From Pseudomonas japonica (lineage in GTDB: Bacteria > Pseudomonadota > Gammaproteobacteria > Pseudomonadales > Pseudomonadaceae): a stretch of DNA of 64,000 nt. Each line of letters opens with the position of its first letter. The first letter of the stretch is position 1. The notes beneath the pieces were generated by a model that saw nothing but the letters and a program-made list of their open reading frames with translations, did no database searches and was not told the DNA's origin. The position numbers were made by a program, and so were the translations under genes. This document shows, piece by piece, positions 7,952 to 17,459 of the stretch. The DNA lies in assembly GCF_013522925.1 (NCBI RefSeq), contig NZ_JAAMQU010000009.1, positions 1 to 64,000 of the forward strand, in the 5' to 3' direction.

Positions 7952-9562
7952 TTACCCCCTTGCCGCCTGGGGTTTGTACCCCAGGCGCAACCCTCCCCAA
8001 TGACGGCCCCGCACTGTGATCGGGACGGAAAGGTCGTGCATCAATTCGCCCGTATCCCGTGTATAGGTCTGCAGCAACAGCGGCTTTTGATGGCTGCCAC
8101 AGCGGATACCGGTGCGGTCGTCGAACTTGCGCTTGCTGCGTGAATACACCATGTCCTGTTGCGGGTCACCCATTGGCGGCCGGCTGAAGGCCTGATTATG
8201 AGTAGGCACATAGCCCTCTGGCGTACAGGCAATGGCGAACACCATCCCCTCGTGACGCTTGAGCAATGGTTCCTGGATCGCAGGCAGGGTGTCATCGGTA
8301 TAACGATCGAAGCGGGTCTGATACTTGGGCGGCATGGTACCCGGAATCAGCCGGTACTGGCGATCGAACAGGTCATCGAGGCTGATACGGCCGGCGGCAA
8401 GGTCCTGCTCGAAGCGCTGCTCGATGGCACGCGCACCTTCCAGCGCCAGGCTGTACACTCGCTGGTGATAGTCATCCAGCCCCACTTCCGCCAGGCGCTC
8501 GCTGATCACCTCCGCCTGCCGCTCCATATTTTCCGCAGCCTGCGCCAGCGCTCGGGTTTGTTCGTCGCTGATGGCCAAATCTTCGCGCATGCCGGCGATT
8601 GCTTCGAACAAGGCTTCCAGCTGCTGTTGATTCCCGCGCGCACCTTCGGCGATGGTCTGCACCTGCCGCTCCACGCCCTCTGATAGCTCGGCAATCCGTG
8701 ACAGCTCGCTACCCGTGTGCTCTACCTGTTCCACGCCCTGGCGCAGGTCGTCACTGAGCAAGGCAATCTGCTCCATCACGTCAGCGGTACGCTGCTGAAT
8801 CTCGCCAACCATCTTGCCCACCTCTTCCGTAGCCGTGGCGGTGCGCCCGGCCAGGCTTCGCACCTCGTCGGCCACCACCGCGAAACCGCGCCCGTGCTCC
8901 CCGGCGCGGGCGGCTTCGATGGCGGCATTGAGGGCAAGCAGGTTGGTCTGGCTGGCGATCGACTGAATAACCAGCGCCACGCGCTGGATATCCTCACTGC
9001 GCTGGCTGAGCATTTCGATGGATGCGCGGCTGGCCGTCGCCCGTTCGCTGAGCTGGTGCATCCGCTGGATGGATTGTGCCAGCACGCCGCGGCCGCTGGC
9101 ACTGCTCTGTCGGGCCTGGGAGGACGCCGCCAGGGCTTGCTCGCTAAAGGTACTGGCCAGGTGCTCGGTGCGGATCATGGCCTCGGCGCTGCCAACGATG
9201 CGGGCAGCGCCAGCCAGTTGTGATTGCACCCGGCCGGCCAGCAGGCGAACCGACCAGGCGACCCCGGCCGCGGAAAGGGCGTTATGGCTTGTGGCGCGGG
9301 AAAGATCGCGCGTAAGGGTGGCCATGGGTGCGGCCGCGACAGGCGTAGCCGGGGCGGACCTGCCGGCTGGCAGCACTGGCAGCCACAGTGCAACCAGCGC
9401 CAGCAGCCCGGTGATGGCCGGAGCAAAGCCCGCAAGCTCACTGGCAACGACGGCCATTAGCACCAACAGGCTTTGCAACAGGGCCCGGCGCCATGGCCGG
9501 GCCGGGACCGAGGGGCTATCCGGGGTAGACGACAAACCCTGCACTGCTCCGGGAAGGTTCAT
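7952..9562 (-). CDS. Methyl-accepting chemotaxis protein with C-terminal sensor-like domain
   Basis: The protein has 536 residues. Two closely spaced hydrophobic helices (about residues 25-65) lack a periplasmic domain between them. The cytoplasmic signalling domain follows, with the hairpin-tip signature [20 protein letters not shown] and flanking methylation helices, to about residue 365. Unlike classical receptors it continues for about 170 residues: [34 protein letters not shown] and [20 protein letters not shown]. This tail resembles a Cache/PAS-like sensor seen after the signalling tip in some Pseudomonas and Vibrio receptors, so sensing is probably cytoplasmic. A FliA-like -10 (GCCAATAA, complement of 9587-9594) lies about 25 bases upstream, but the -35 is poor. 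The ligand is unknown. Confidence 0.85.
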   Translation of the reverse strand: MNLPGAVQGLSSTPDSPSVPARPWRRALLQSLLVLMAVVASELAGFAPAITGLLALVALWLPVLPAGRSAPATPVAAAPMATLTRDLSRATSHNALSAAGVAWSVRLLAGRVQSQLAGAARIVGSAEAMIRTEHLASTFSEQALAASSQARQSSASGRGVLAQSIQRMHQLSERATASRASIEMLSQRSEDIQRVALVIQSIASQTNLLALNAAIEAARAGEHGRGFAVVADEVRSLAGRTATATEEVGKMVGEIQQRTADVMEQIALLSDDLRQGVEQVEHTGSELSRIAELSEGVERQVQTIAEGARGNQQQLEALFEAIAGMREDLAISDEQTRALAQAAENMERQAEVISERLAEVGLDDYHQRVYSLALEGARAIEQRFEQDLAAGRISLDDLFDRQYRLIPGTMPPKYQTRFDRYTDDTLPAIQEPLLKRHEGMVFAIACTPEGYVPTHNQAFSRPPMGDPQQDMVYSRSKRKFDDRTGIRCGSHQKPLLLQTYTRDTGELMHDLSVPITVRGRHWGGLRLGYKPQAARG

Positions 9563-9674
9563 GCCTGCGACTCCTGCTGGGGCTTATTATTGGCTTTCCC
9601 CATCTTGGTCTATCGTCGCGTTGCCAGCCATGCTGCCTTCGTCTCACTCGATGACTGGCACCCAGGCGGCGGGA

Positions 9675-10079
9675 TCAGGCCTGGCGCTGATGCCGGTCGA
9701 TCTGCTCGTGGCGCTCCTGCGCTTCGATGCAGTATTTAGTGGTAGGGCTGATCAGCAGGCGCTTGAGGCCGATAGGCTCGCCGCTGTCTTCGCACCAGCC
9801 GAAGGTATCCTCGGCGATACGCCCCAGGGCCTGCTCCAGTTGCGGCAACAGGCGCTGGTCGCGCTCGATGGCATTTACCAGCCAGTGGCGTTCTTCTTCC
9901 ACGGAGGCAGCGTCCGCCGGGTCGGCCGGGGAGTCCAGGCTTTCGATCGCAATACGGCTCTCGTCGATACGTGCCTGGGTTTCGACCTTCATGGCTTGCA
10001 GCAGCTTGGTGAAATAAGCCTGCTGTTCGGCGTTCATGTAGTCATCGGCCGGCATGGCCAGCAACTTTTCCTTCGTCAT
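9675..10079 (-). CDS. dksA2: DksA2-like zinc-independent DksA paralogue
   Basis: This 134-residue DksA/TraR-family protein should bind the RNA polymerase secondary channel and act with ppGpp. The N-terminal coiled coil carries the tip motif DPADAA (residues 53-58), matching the DxxDxA tip needed for DksA activity. In the zinc-finger region the four canonical cysteines are reduced to two: C96 and C117 remain, while the partner positions are S99 and A120. This matches P. aeruginosa DksA2, a paralogue able to work without zinc, which has Cys-Thr-Cys-Ala at these positions. The start ATG at 10079 is preceded by GAGATATC. I see no Zur operator upstream. Confidence 0.85.
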   Translation of the reverse strand: MTKEKLLAMPADDYMNAEQQAYFTKLLQAMKVETQARIDESRIAIESLDSPADPADAASVEEERHWLVNAIERDQRLLPQLEQALGRIAEDTFGWCEDSGEPIGLKRLLISPTTKYCIEAQERHEQIDRHQRQA

Positions 10080-10288
10080 TGATATCTCGATAAACCTGCG
10101 TGAGACGGATCGTTGGCCGGTCGCGCCAGCGGTGCCGGGCGACGGGTAAAATCAAATAAGGGGCGGGAGTCTACGGGCGTGAGCAGCATGCAGCAATAGC
10201 ACGGGCCCAATTGCCGGAATACCGAGCGCAGGGCGCCGACCGTCGGTGAACATGACAGCTTCATGAAACATGCTGGAACGCACGTTCA

Positions 10289-10305
10289 ATAATGAGTCTC
10301 ATTAT
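10289..10305 (+). promoter_or_regulatory. Fur box upstream of efeU
   Basis: ATAATGAG-T-CTCATTAT is a perfect 8+1+8 inverted repeat and a close match to the Fur consensus (GATAATGATAATCATTATC). It lies 41 bases before the efeU start codon, where Fur-Fe(II) would block transcription. It implies that the efe operon is induced under iron limitation. Confidence 0.85.
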
Positions 10306-10346
10306 GTTACAAAACGCAATCTCATTCTTTATTGACGCGGTGCTTA

Positions 10347-11186
10347 ATGCTCGTTCCGTTCCTGATCATGCTGCGCGAAGGCATCGAAGCCGCGCTGATC
10401 GTAGGCATCATCGCCAGCTACCTCAAGCAAACGGGCCGGGGCGAATGGATGCCTGCCGTATGGGTGGGTGTATTCCTCGCCGTGGCCGTGGCGTTGCTGG
10501 CCGGTGGTGGCCTGGAACTGGCTAGCGCTGAATTTCCGCAAAAGCAGCAAGAGCTGTTCGAAGGCGTGATCGGGCTGCTGGCGGTGGGAATTCTCAGCTC
10601 CATGGTGTTCTGGATGCGCAAAGTGGCGCGCTCGATCAAGCACACGCTTCATGCATCGCTCGACACGGCGCTGGCCGGCTCGCGCAATCAGGTTTTTGCG
10701 TTGATCGCCATGGTGTTCTTCGCCGTAGCCCGCGAGGGATTGGAAACCGTGTTCTTCCTGTTGGCCGTGTTTCAGCAGAGCGAGGGCACTGGCGCCCCGC
10801 TAGGCGCGCTGCTGGGGCTGATGGGTGCGGTGGCCGTGGGGGTCGCCCTGTACCGCGGCAGCCTGAAACTGAACCTGTCGCGGTTCTTCCGCTGGACCGG
10901 GCTGTTCATTCTGGTGGTGGCAGCGGGCATCCTGGCGAATTCCGTGCAGGCCTTGCATGAGGCCGGCGTATGGAATGGCTTGCAGCACGTGGTGTTCGAC
11001 TGGAGCGCGCAACTGCCTGTCGACAGCCCTGCCGGCGCGGTGCTGGCGGGCATGTTCGGCTACCAGGACACGCCCACCGTCAGCACGCTGGGCGCCTGGG
11101 CCGGTTACCTGGTGATCGCGCTGGCGCTGTTTTTCGCACCGGTGCGCCCTGCCCGCAACACCGCACCCACTGTAAGCCATTCTTAA
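10347..11186 (+). CDS. efeU: FTR1-family ferrous/ferric iron permease EfeU
   Basis: The 279-residue inner-membrane permease has seven predicted helices. The two REXXE iron-binding motifs of the FTR1/EfeU family are present: REGIE near residue 10 (in MLREGIEAALIVG) and REGLE near residue 131 (in VAREGLETVFFL). It takes iron across the inner membrane with EfeO and EfeB. The ATG at 10347 gives the standard N terminus MLVPFLIMLREG; the in-frame TTG at 10332 is rejected. The gene is first in the efeUOB-efeM operon, with 8 bases to efeO, and sits directly downstream of a Fur box. Confidence 0.92.
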   Translation: MLVPFLIMLREGIEAALIVGIIASYLKQTGRGEWMPAVWVGVFLAVAVALLAGGGLELASAEFPQKQQELFEGVIGLLAVGILSSMVFWMRKVARSIKHTLHASLDTALAGSRNQVFALIAMVFFAVAREGLETVFFLLAVFQQSEGTGAPLGALLGLMGAVAVGVALYRGSLKLNLSRFFRWTGLFILVVAAGILANSVQALHEAGVWNGLQHVVFDWSAQLPVDSPAGAVLAGMFGYQDTPTVSTLGAWAGYLVIALALFFAPVRPARNTAPTVSHS

Positions 11187-11194
11187 GGTTCTTC

Positions 11195-12391
11195 ATGCCC
11201 ACATCTGCTCCTCGGCCGCCACGCCTCATGCGCGTGGCCGTAGCCGGTTCGGTGATCCTGATGATCGCCGCTGGCGGCCTGTTTTATTACGCCTCGCAAG
11301 TAGCCAGCGAAAAACGCAAGGCCCATGCCGGCCAGGAAACCGTTGTCACTATCCACGACCACAGCTGTGAGCCCGCCGCGCTGAGCGTGCCGGCGGGCAA
11401 GGCCGCCTTCCGTATCGTGAATGCCTCCGACCGTGCCGTGGAATGGGAAATCCTCGATGGCGTGCTGGTACTCGAGGAGCGGGAAAACATCGCGCCTGGC
11501 ATGAGCCAACTCATCAATGCCAACCTTGAACCCGGCCACTACGCGATCACCTGCGGCCTGCTCAGCAACCCCCGTGGCACATTGACTGTTACGGCTACCG
11601 CAGAGTCCGACGCCCGCGCCAAGGCGCGCCCTTCGCTCACTACCTTTATTGGCCCGCTGTCCGAGTACCGGGTGTACCTCAGCCAGCAGGGCACAGCCTT
11701 GGTGGCGGCAGTCACTGCCTTGTCCGCCGCTATCGATGCCGGAGACCTCAGCAAGGCGCGCGAACTGTATGCGCCAGCCAGGGCGGCTTATCAACGCATC
11801 GCTGGCGCAGCACAACGCTTCTCCGAATTGAACAATGCCATTGATGCCCGGGCTGACTACTACGAACACCGCGAGCAGGACCCAGCCTTCGCAGGCTTCC
11901 ATCGGCTGGAGTATGAACTGTTCGATGCCAGCGCCAAGGCTGCCCAGCCGCTGGCACCCATCGCTCGCAAGTTGTTGGCTGATGTAACCCTGCTGAAAAC
12001 CCAGCTGCTCGCCCAGCCGATTCCGCCCGAGCAACTGGTGGCCATGGTGTCGCGCAACCTGCGCAGCGTGGCCGACCACCGCTTCAACGGCGAGGAAGAG
12101 CGCTACAGCCACACCGACCTCAATGGCTTCGCCGCCAACCTGCAGGGGGCGAACAAGGTTGTTTCGCTGATGCGCCCTCTGGTGGAAAAAACCGCTGCTG
12201 ACGTGCAGCAACGCATTGATAGCGCCAGCGCAGCCCTGAATGACACGTTGCAGGCGGTGCGCAGCGAGGGCCAGTGGCCTGCCTATACCCAACTTACCCA
12301 GACGCAGCGCCAGGCAATCGCCGATCGCGCCCGTGATCTGGCCGACGCCCTGGATGGCATCGATCCGGCCCTTGGCCTGTCCGATCTCTGA
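11195..12391 (+). CDS. efeO: EfeO: cupredoxin plus imelysin (M75) iron-uptake protein
   Basis: The protein has 398 residues. A hydrophobic N-terminal segment (about residues 12-32, VAVAGSVILMIAAGGLFYYA) is followed by charged residues without an obvious signal peptidase site, so it may remain membrane-anchored. A cupredoxin-like domain follows (about 45-125), containing HDHSCEPAALSVP and the later cysteine in YAITCGLLSNP. The C-terminal imelysin/M75 domain (about 140-395) carries the HXXE metal motif in GFHRLEYELFD. EfeO binds iron in the periplasm and hands it to EfeU. It starts 8 bases after efeU and ends 13 bases before efeB. Confidence 0.9.
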   Translation: MPTSAPRPPRLMRVAVAGSVILMIAAGGLFYYASQVASEKRKAHAGQETVVTIHDHSCEPAALSVPAGKAAFRIVNASDRAVEWEILDGVLVLEERENIAPGMSQLINANLEPGHYAITCGLLSNPRGTLTVTATAESDARAKARPSLTTFIGPLSEYRVYLSQQGTALVAAVTALSAAIDAGDLSKARELYAPARAAYQRIAGAAQRFSELNNAIDARADYYEHREQDPAFAGFHRLEYELFDASAKAAQPLAPIARKLLADVTLLKTQLLAQPIPPEQLVAMVSRNLRSVADHRFNGEEERYSHTDLNGFAANLQGANKVVSLMRPLVEKTAADVQQRIDSASAALNDTLQAVRSEGQWPAYTQLTQTQRQAIADRARDLADALDGIDPALGLSDL

Positions 12392-12404
12392 AGGCATACA
12401 TGCA

Positions 12405-13709
12405 ATGACCGATACACGCCACCTCCCCTCCCTTGAACGCCGCCGGGTGCTGTTTGGCCTGGGCGCTGCGGGCGCCGCGCTCGCTGGCAGCGGCCTGGGC
12501 TGCCCGATGATGGCGCAAGCCAACGAAGGCAAGGTGACCGAGGCGCCGAAAAGCGAACGCACCGAAGACCGCCACCCCTATGAAGGCGTGCACCAGGCCG
12601 GGATCGTTACGCCACGCCCTGCCGCGGGCATGGTTGTGGCATTCGACGTGCTTGCCAACGACCGCGCAGACCTTGAGCGCCTGTTCCGTACGCTGGACGA
12701 GCGCATTCGGTTCCTCACCCGTGGCGGCCCCGTGGACAATCTGGACCCGAAACTGCCGCCGGCCGATTCCGGGATTCTTGGCCCAGTGGTAAGCCCGGAC
12801 AACCTCACCATCACGGTGTCCGTGGGCGCTTCGCTGTTCGATGACCGCTACGGGCTAGAGGCGCTCAAACCAAAACGGTTGAGCCGAATGGTGGGCTTTC
12901 CCAACGACGCGCTGGAGGAGGATCGCTGCCACGGCGACCTCAGCCTGCAGTTCTGCTCCAACACGCCCGATACCAACATTCATGCCTTGCGGGACGTTAT
13001 CAAAGCATTGCCAGACCTGCTGTTCGTGCGCTGGAAGCAGGAGGGTTCGGTACCACCCCAGGCGCCGACCAAGCCGGGGGAGCCTGCACAGAACGCGCGT
13101 AACTTCCTGGGCTTTCGCGATGGCAGCGCCAACCCGGACTCCACCGATACCCAAGCCATGGATCGCCTGGTGTGGGTACAGCCGGGCGATGACGAGCCTG
13201 CCTGGGCTGCCCAAGGCAGCTACCAGGTGGTGCGCGTCATCCGCAACTTCGTGGAGCGCTGGGACCGCACCCCGTTGCAGGAGCAAGAGAGTATCTTCGG
13301 CCGCCGCAAGGCCAGCGGCGCGCCCATGCAAGGCGGCGATGAGTTTGCCCTCCCCGACTACAGCACGGACCCGGAAGGCAAGCTCACTCGCCTTGACGCG
13401 CATATACGCCTGGCCAACCCACGCACGCCCGGCAGCGAGGCGAACCTGATTCTGCGCCGGCCGTTCAACTATTCCAATGGCGTGAACAAGAACGGCCAGC
13501 TCGACATGGGCCTGCTGTTCATCTGCTATCAGGCCGACCTGGAGCAAGGCTTCATCACGGTTCAACGCCGGCTCAACGGCGAGCCGCTGGAGGAATACCT
13601 CAAACCCACCGGTGGGGGGTATTTCTTCACCTTGCCGGGGGTGCGCAACGCCGAGGACTTCATCGGCCGCGCGCTGCTCGCTTCGCCTCACAACAACACC
13701 ACTACTTGA
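12405..13709 (+). CDS. efeB: EfeB: Tat-exported DyP-type heme peroxidase
   Basis: This is a 434-residue dye-decolourising-type peroxidase. The N terminus has a twin-arginine signal ([18 protein letters not shown]), so the folded heme protein is exported by Tat. The DyP signature is visible as [10 protein letters not shown] (GXXDG with the distal aspartate), and the proximal heme-ligand histidine lies in [10 protein letters not shown]; a distal arginine is likely in [13 protein letters not shown]. In E. coli the homologue oxidises Fe(II) or acts on heme during iron uptake. The start at 12405 sits 13 bases after efeO, within a tightly spaced operon. Confidence 0.9.
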   Translation: MTDTRHLPSLERRRVLFGLGAAGAALAGSGLGCPMMAQANEGKVTEAPKSERTEDRHPYEGVHQAGIVTPRPAAGMVVAFDVLANDRADLERLFRTLDERIRFLTRGGPVDNLDPKLPPADSGILGPVVSPDNLTITVSVGASLFDDRYGLEALKPKRLSRMVGFPNDALEEDRCHGDLSLQFCSNTPDTNIHALRDVIKALPDLLFVRWKQEGSVPPQAPTKPGEPAQNARNFLGFRDGSANPDSTDTQAMDRLVWVQPGDDEPAWAAQGSYQVVRVIRNFVERWDRTPLQEQESIFGRRKASGAPMQGGDEFALPDYSTDPEGKLTRLDAHIRLANPRTPGSEANLILRRPFNYSNGVNKNGQLDMGLLFICYQADLEQGFITVQRRLNGEPLEEYLKPTGGGYFFTLPGVRNAEDFIGRALLASPHNNTTT

Positions 13710-13725
13710 CCCTGGGATGCACCAC

Positions 13726-14547
13726 ATGAAACGAACCTTGCTCGCGTCCATGATTGCCATGACCGCCCTCGCCGCCCCGGCTTTTGCCGCCACGCCGGCA
13801 GGCCTGGACCTGGTGCAGCCGATTTCCGACTACAAGATCTACGTCACCGAAGAAGTGGGCAAGCTGGTCAGTGAAACCCAGACGTTCACCGATGCGGTCA
13901 AGGCGGGCGACCTGGCGACGGCGAAAAAGCTCTACGCACCTACGCGCGTGCACTATGAAGCGATCGAACCCATCGCCGAACTGTTCAGCGACCTGGATGC
14001 CTCCATCGACTCACGCGTGGACGACCACGAGCAAGGCGTGACGGCGGATGATTTCACCGGCTTCCACCGTATCGAATACGGCCTGTTCGACCAAAACACC
14101 ACCAAAGGCTACGAAGGCTTCGCCGATCAGCTGGTCAAGGATGTAAAAGACCTTCAGGCCCGCATCGACGGCTTGACCTTCCCGCCGGAAAAAGTAGTGG
14201 GTGGCGCCGCGGCGCTGCTTGAAGAAGTGGCCGCCACCAAGGTGACCGGCGAAGAAGATCGCTACAGCCATACCGACCTGTATGACTTCCAGGGCAACGT
14301 GGACGGCGCCAAGAAGATCGTTGACCTGTTCCGCCCGCAAATCGAGAAGCAGGACAAGGCGTTCGTTGCCAAGGTGGACAAGAACTTCGCCACAGTGGAA
14401 ACCATCCTGGCCAAGTACAAGACCAAGGACGGTGGCTTTGAAACCTACGACAAGGTAAAGGAACGTGACCGCAAGGCCATGATCGGCCCGGTAAACACCT
14501 TGGCTGAAGACCTTTCCACCCTGCGCGGCAAGCTCGGCCTGAATTAA
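13726..14547 (+). CDS. efeM: EfeM/EfeO-like periplasmic imelysin protein
   Basis: This 273-residue protein has a clear cleavable signal peptide ([21 protein letters not shown]) followed by an imelysin/M75 domain only, without the cupredoxin part present in EfeO. The HXXE motif occurs as [12 protein letters not shown], and the block [20 protein letters not shown] aligns with EEERYSHTDLNGFAANLQGA of EfeO, so the two are paralogues in one operon. EfeM proteins are expected to bind iron through the M75 domain. An ATG at 13717 would add three residues; 13726 fits the signal peptide best. It is the last gene of the operon, followed by a strong hairpin. Confidence 0.88.
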   Translation: MKRTLLASMIAMTALAAPAFAATPAGLDLVQPISDYKIYVTEEVGKLVSETQTFTDAVKAGDLATAKKLYAPTRVHYEAIEPIAELFSDLDASIDSRVDDHEQGVTADDFTGFHRIEYGLFDQNTTKGYEGFADQLVKDVKDLQARIDGLTFPPEKVVGGAAALLEEVAATKVTGEEDRYSHTDLYDFQGNVDGAKKIVDLFRPQIEKQDKAFVAKVDKNFATVETILAKYKTKDGGFETYDKVKERDRKAMIGPVNTLAEDLSTLRGKLGLN

Positions 14548-14556
14548 ACCGACACC

Positions 14557-14582
14557 GCCCGGGGGTGATCGTACCCCCGGGC
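14557..14582 (+). terminator. Terminator of the efe operon
   Basis: GCCCGGGGGT and ACCCCCGGGC form a perfect 10-base-pair stem around the 6-base loop GATCGT, starting 10 bases after the efeM stop. No T-run follows, but the stem is very stable. Confidence 0.7.
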
Positions 14583-14700
14583 ATCATCTGTGCTGTATGC
14601 CCCGCCAACAGCTTCACTGATAACACGCCTGCTAGTCTTGTCCCGGCTACCCTGCGCAATTAGATTGCCCAGCCAAGAGCCATTTATTCAAGGGACCCGC

Positions 14701-15768
14701 ATGGCGCTCACTGATCAGACCATCAGCTTGCGTGAAGGCGAAGCACTCGACGGCGCCACTGTCGATGCCCTTCTCAAGGCGCACCTGCCCAGCCTCAACG
14801 GCGCACCCACGATCCGCCAGTTTCCTGGTGGGGCGTCCAACCTTACTTACCTGCTTGCCTACCCGGACCGGGAGCTGGTGCTAAGGCGCCCGCCGTTCGG
14901 TCACAAAGCCCGCAGCGCCCACGACATGGCGCGCGAATACCGCATCCTGGATAAGCTCAGCCGTAGTTTCAGCTATTGCCCCAGGCCAGTACTGCTATGC
15001 ACCGACGAAAGCGTGATCGGCGCGCAGTTTTACGTGATGGAGCGGTTGCGCGGGGTCATCCTGCGTAAAGACCTGCCACCGGAATTGGGCCTGGATGCCG
15101 ACACTACCACTGCCCTGTGCAAGAGCTTCGTCGACCGCCTGGTAGAGTTGCATCAGGTGGACTACAAAGCCTGTGGCCTGGAAGACCTCGGCCGCCCCGA
15201 AGGCTATGTGCAGCGGCAGGTCGAAGGCTGGTGCGAGCGTTACACCAATGCGCTAACACCGGATGCCCCGGTGTGGACGCCAGTGATGGACTGGCTACGT
15301 GACAAGCGCCCCGCCGACAGTGGCCGGGCCAGCCTGATCCACAACGACTACCGCTTCGACAACGTGATTCTCGACCCTGCCAACCCCATGCGCATCACGG
15401 GCGTACTGGACTGGGAGCTCGCCACCCTGGGCGACCCGCTGATGGACCTGGGCAATTGCCTGGCGTACTGGGTGCAAGCCGACGATCCACACGCGGTGCA
15501 ACTCACTCGTCGCCAGCCCAGCAACGCCCCCGGCATGCTTACCCGCTCGGAAATGGTCGCGTACTACGCGCAGCGCTCGGGCCTCACCGTGGGCAACTTC
15601 GACTTCTACTACGTCCAGGGGCTGTTCCGCCTGGCGGGGATCGTCCAGCAAATCTATTACCGTTATTTCCATGGGCAGACCCGCGATCCGCGGTTCGCTC
15701 AATTCGTCGCCATGAACGCCTTGCTTGAGCAGATGAGCCTGCAGGTGATCGGCCGTTCTACCCTTTGA
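14701..15768 (+). CDS. Phosphotransferase family protein (ACAD10/APH-like)
   Basis: This 355-residue protein has the aminoglycoside-phosphotransferase/choline-kinase fold. Brenner's motif is HNDYRFDNVIL (catalytic Asp) and the metal site is VLDWELATLGDPL; the N-lobe has FPGGASNLTYLL and VLRRPPFG with the ATP-binding lysine position replaced by arginine, as usual in this group. Homologues (ACAD10 N-terminal part; LvaA of levulinate catabolism) phosphorylate hydroxyacyl-CoA substrates, so a role in fatty or hydroxy acid breakdown is more likely than antibiotic resistance. ATG 14701 is the natural start. The SDR gene follows 11 bases later, giving a two-gene operon. Confidence 0.82.
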   Translation: MALTDQTISLREGEALDGATVDALLKAHLPSLNGAPTIRQFPGGASNLTYLLAYPDRELVLRRPPFGHKARSAHDMAREYRILDKLSRSFSYCPRPVLLCTDESVIGAQFYVMERLRGVILRKDLPPELGLDADTTTALCKSFVDRLVELHQVDYKACGLEDLGRPEGYVQRQVEGWCERYTNALTPDAPVWTPVMDWLRDKRPADSGRASLIHNDYRFDNVILDPANPMRITGVLDWELATLGDPLMDLGNCLAYWVQADDPHAVQLTRRQPSNAPGMLTRSEMVAYYAQRSGLTVGNFDFYYVQGLFRLAGIVQQIYYRYFHGQTRDPRFAQFVAMNALLEQMSLQVIGRSTL

Positions 15769-15779
15769 GAGGAGGTTGC

Positions 15780-16544
15780 ATGCCCACCGATCTATTTGAT
15801 CTTGGCGGCAAAGTCGCTTTTGTTTCTGGTGCCAGCCGCGGCATTGGGGAAGCCATTGCACGGCTGCTGGCGGCCCAAGGCGCCCACGTGATCGTTTCCA
15901 GCCGCAAGCTCGAGGGCTGCCAGGCGGTGGCCGACGCGATCGTCGCGCAGGGTGGCCAGGCCACGGCGTTGGCGTGCCATATCGGCGAGCCTGAGCAGAT
16001 TCAGCAGGCTTTCGAGACCATCCGCTCGCGCTTCGGCCGGCTGGACGTGCTGGTCAACAATGCCGCCACCAACCCACAGTTCTGCCATGTGCTGGACACC
16101 GACATCGCGGCGTTCCAGAAAACCGTGGACGTGAACATTCGCGGCTACTTCTTCATGTCGGTGGAAGCGGGCAAGCTGATGCGTACCCATGGCGGCGGCA
16201 GCATCATCAACGTAGCGTCGATCAATGGGGTATCGCCTGGTGCGTTCCAGGGGGTGTACTCGATCACCAAGGCCGCAGTGATCAACATGACCAAGGTGTT
16301 CGCCAAGGAATGCGCAGCGCTGGGCATTCGTTGCAACGCGCTGCTGCCAGGGCTCACTGACACCAAATTCGCCTCCGCGCTGGTGAGCAACGAGAAGATT
16401 CTGGCCCAGGCGCTTACCCACATTCCGCTGGGGCGCGTGGCAGCACCCACGGAAATGGCCGGGGCGGTGCTGTACCTGGCAAGCGCCGCCTCCAGCTACA
16501 CCACGGGCACAGCGCTCAATGTGGATGGCGGGTATCTGGCCTGA
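15780..16544 (+). CDS. Short-chain dehydrogenase/reductase (SDR)
   Basis: The 254-residue classical SDR shows the full motif set: the nucleotide-binding loop SGASRGIGEA (residues 17-26), NNAA near residue 93, the catalytic serine in INVASINGV, and the YSITK pair with the active-site Tyr and Lys. The C terminus ends TGTALNVDGGYLA, typical of 3-oxoacyl-reductase-like enzymes that use NAD(P). AGGAGG seven bases before ATG 15780 fixes the start. Cotranscription with the phosphotransferase gene suggests a shared pathway for hydroxyacyl-type substrates; the exact substrate is unknown. Confidence 0.85.
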   Translation: MPTDLFDLGGKVAFVSGASRGIGEAIARLLAAQGAHVIVSSRKLEGCQAVADAIVAQGGQATALACHIGEPEQIQQAFETIRSRFGRLDVLVNNAATNPQFCHVLDTDIAAFQKTVDVNIRGYFFMSVEAGKLMRTHGGGSIINVASINGVSPGAFQGVYSITKAAVINMTKVFAKECAALGIRCNALLPGLTDTKFASALVSNEKILAQALTHIPLGRVAAPTEMAGAVLYLASAASSYTTGTALNVDGGYLA

Positions 16545-16679
16545 GCAGCCGCGGGTGCTACTCACGGCTGCGGCATAGCTGGCAGCTGTGAAACTTTCTT
16601 AGACATTCCCGGGCTCCGCGCCCGGTCCCACGACGATTCAAGCTAGAATGCGCACCCCGTTCCGACGCAGTAGCGCGCC

Positions 16680-17459
16680 ATGCCTTTCGATCTCAGCGTT
16701 GCCCCCACCACCCTGGCCATCCTCGCCGGGGTGGCGTTCCTTGCCGGTTTCATCGATGCCATCGCTGGCGGTGGTGGCTTGCTCACCACGCCTGCCCTGC
16801 TTACTGCCGGCCTGCCCCCGCACCTGGTGCTCGGCACCAACAAGCTCAGCTCCACGTTCGGTTCAGGCATCGCCAGCTTCACCTATTACCGCCGTAAGTT
16901 GTTCCAGCCCCGGCAATGGGTGCACGCGCTGGTATGCACCGGGATAGGCTCACTGCTTGGCGCTGGCGTGGCTCACTACCTGCCGGCCGAGTGGCTGAAT
17001 AAAATGCTGCCGGTGATCGTGTTCGCCTGTGGCCTCTATCTCTTGTTCGGCGGCACGCCCAAGGCGCCGCTGGACAGCAACGCACCGGTGCGCAAGAAAT
17101 GGCAAGCGCCGCAGGGGCTCGGGCTCGGGTTCTACGATGGCGTGGCGGGGCCCGGCACCGGTGCGTTCTGGACGGTGAGCAGCCTGTTGCTCTATCCGAT
17201 CGACCTGGTGAAAGCCAGCGGTGTGGCGCGCAGCATGAACTTCGTCAGCAATGCCGCCGCGCTGGCGGTGTTCATCGCTTCGGGGCAGGTGGACTGGATC
17301 ATCGGCCTTACCATGGGCACCAGCCTGATGGTGGGTGCGTTCCTGGGCGCCCGCACCGCCATCAACGGCGGCGCGGCCTTCATTCGCCCGGTGTTCATTA
17401 CCGTGGTGCTGGCGCTGACCGTACGGCTAGCCTGGCAGCACTGGTTCGGGCAAGCCTGA
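16680..17459 (+). CDS. TSUP (TauE/SafE) family sulfite/organosulfur transporter
   Basis: The 259-residue inner-membrane protein has about eight helices. It carries the family's repeated motif, with [20 protein letters not shown] in the first half and [16 protein letters not shown] in the second. TSUP proteins move sulfite, sulfoacetate or other small organic anions; the substrate cannot be told from sequence. The start ATG at 16680 is the only good one before the first helix. The last 33 bases overlap the end of nudC on the opposite strand, so the two genes share their 3' ends. Confidence 0.82.
   Translation: MPFDLSVAPTTLAILAGVAFLAGFIDAIAGGGGLLTTPALLTAGLPPHLVLGTNKLSSTFGSGIASFTYYRRKLFQPRQWVHALVCTGIGSLLGAGVAHYLPAEWLNKMLPVIVFACGLYLLFGGTPKAPLDSNAPVRKKWQAPQGLGLGFYDGVAGPGTGAFWTVSSLLLYPIDLVKASGVARSMNFVSNAAALAVFIASGQVDWIIGLTMGTSLMVGAFLGARTAINGGAAFIRPVFITVVLALTVRLAWQHWFGQA

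Noticed and set aside
10076..10264. 62-codon minus-strand frame directly upstream of the dksA2-like gene
   Set aside because: No ribosome binding site, no recognisable protein, and it covers the divergent promoter region including part of the efeU upstream area.
10080..10346. Zur operator for the dksA2-like gene
   Set aside because: I looked for a GTTATA-type palindrome with TATAAC and found none; the only clear palindrome is the Fur-type site at 10289-10305.
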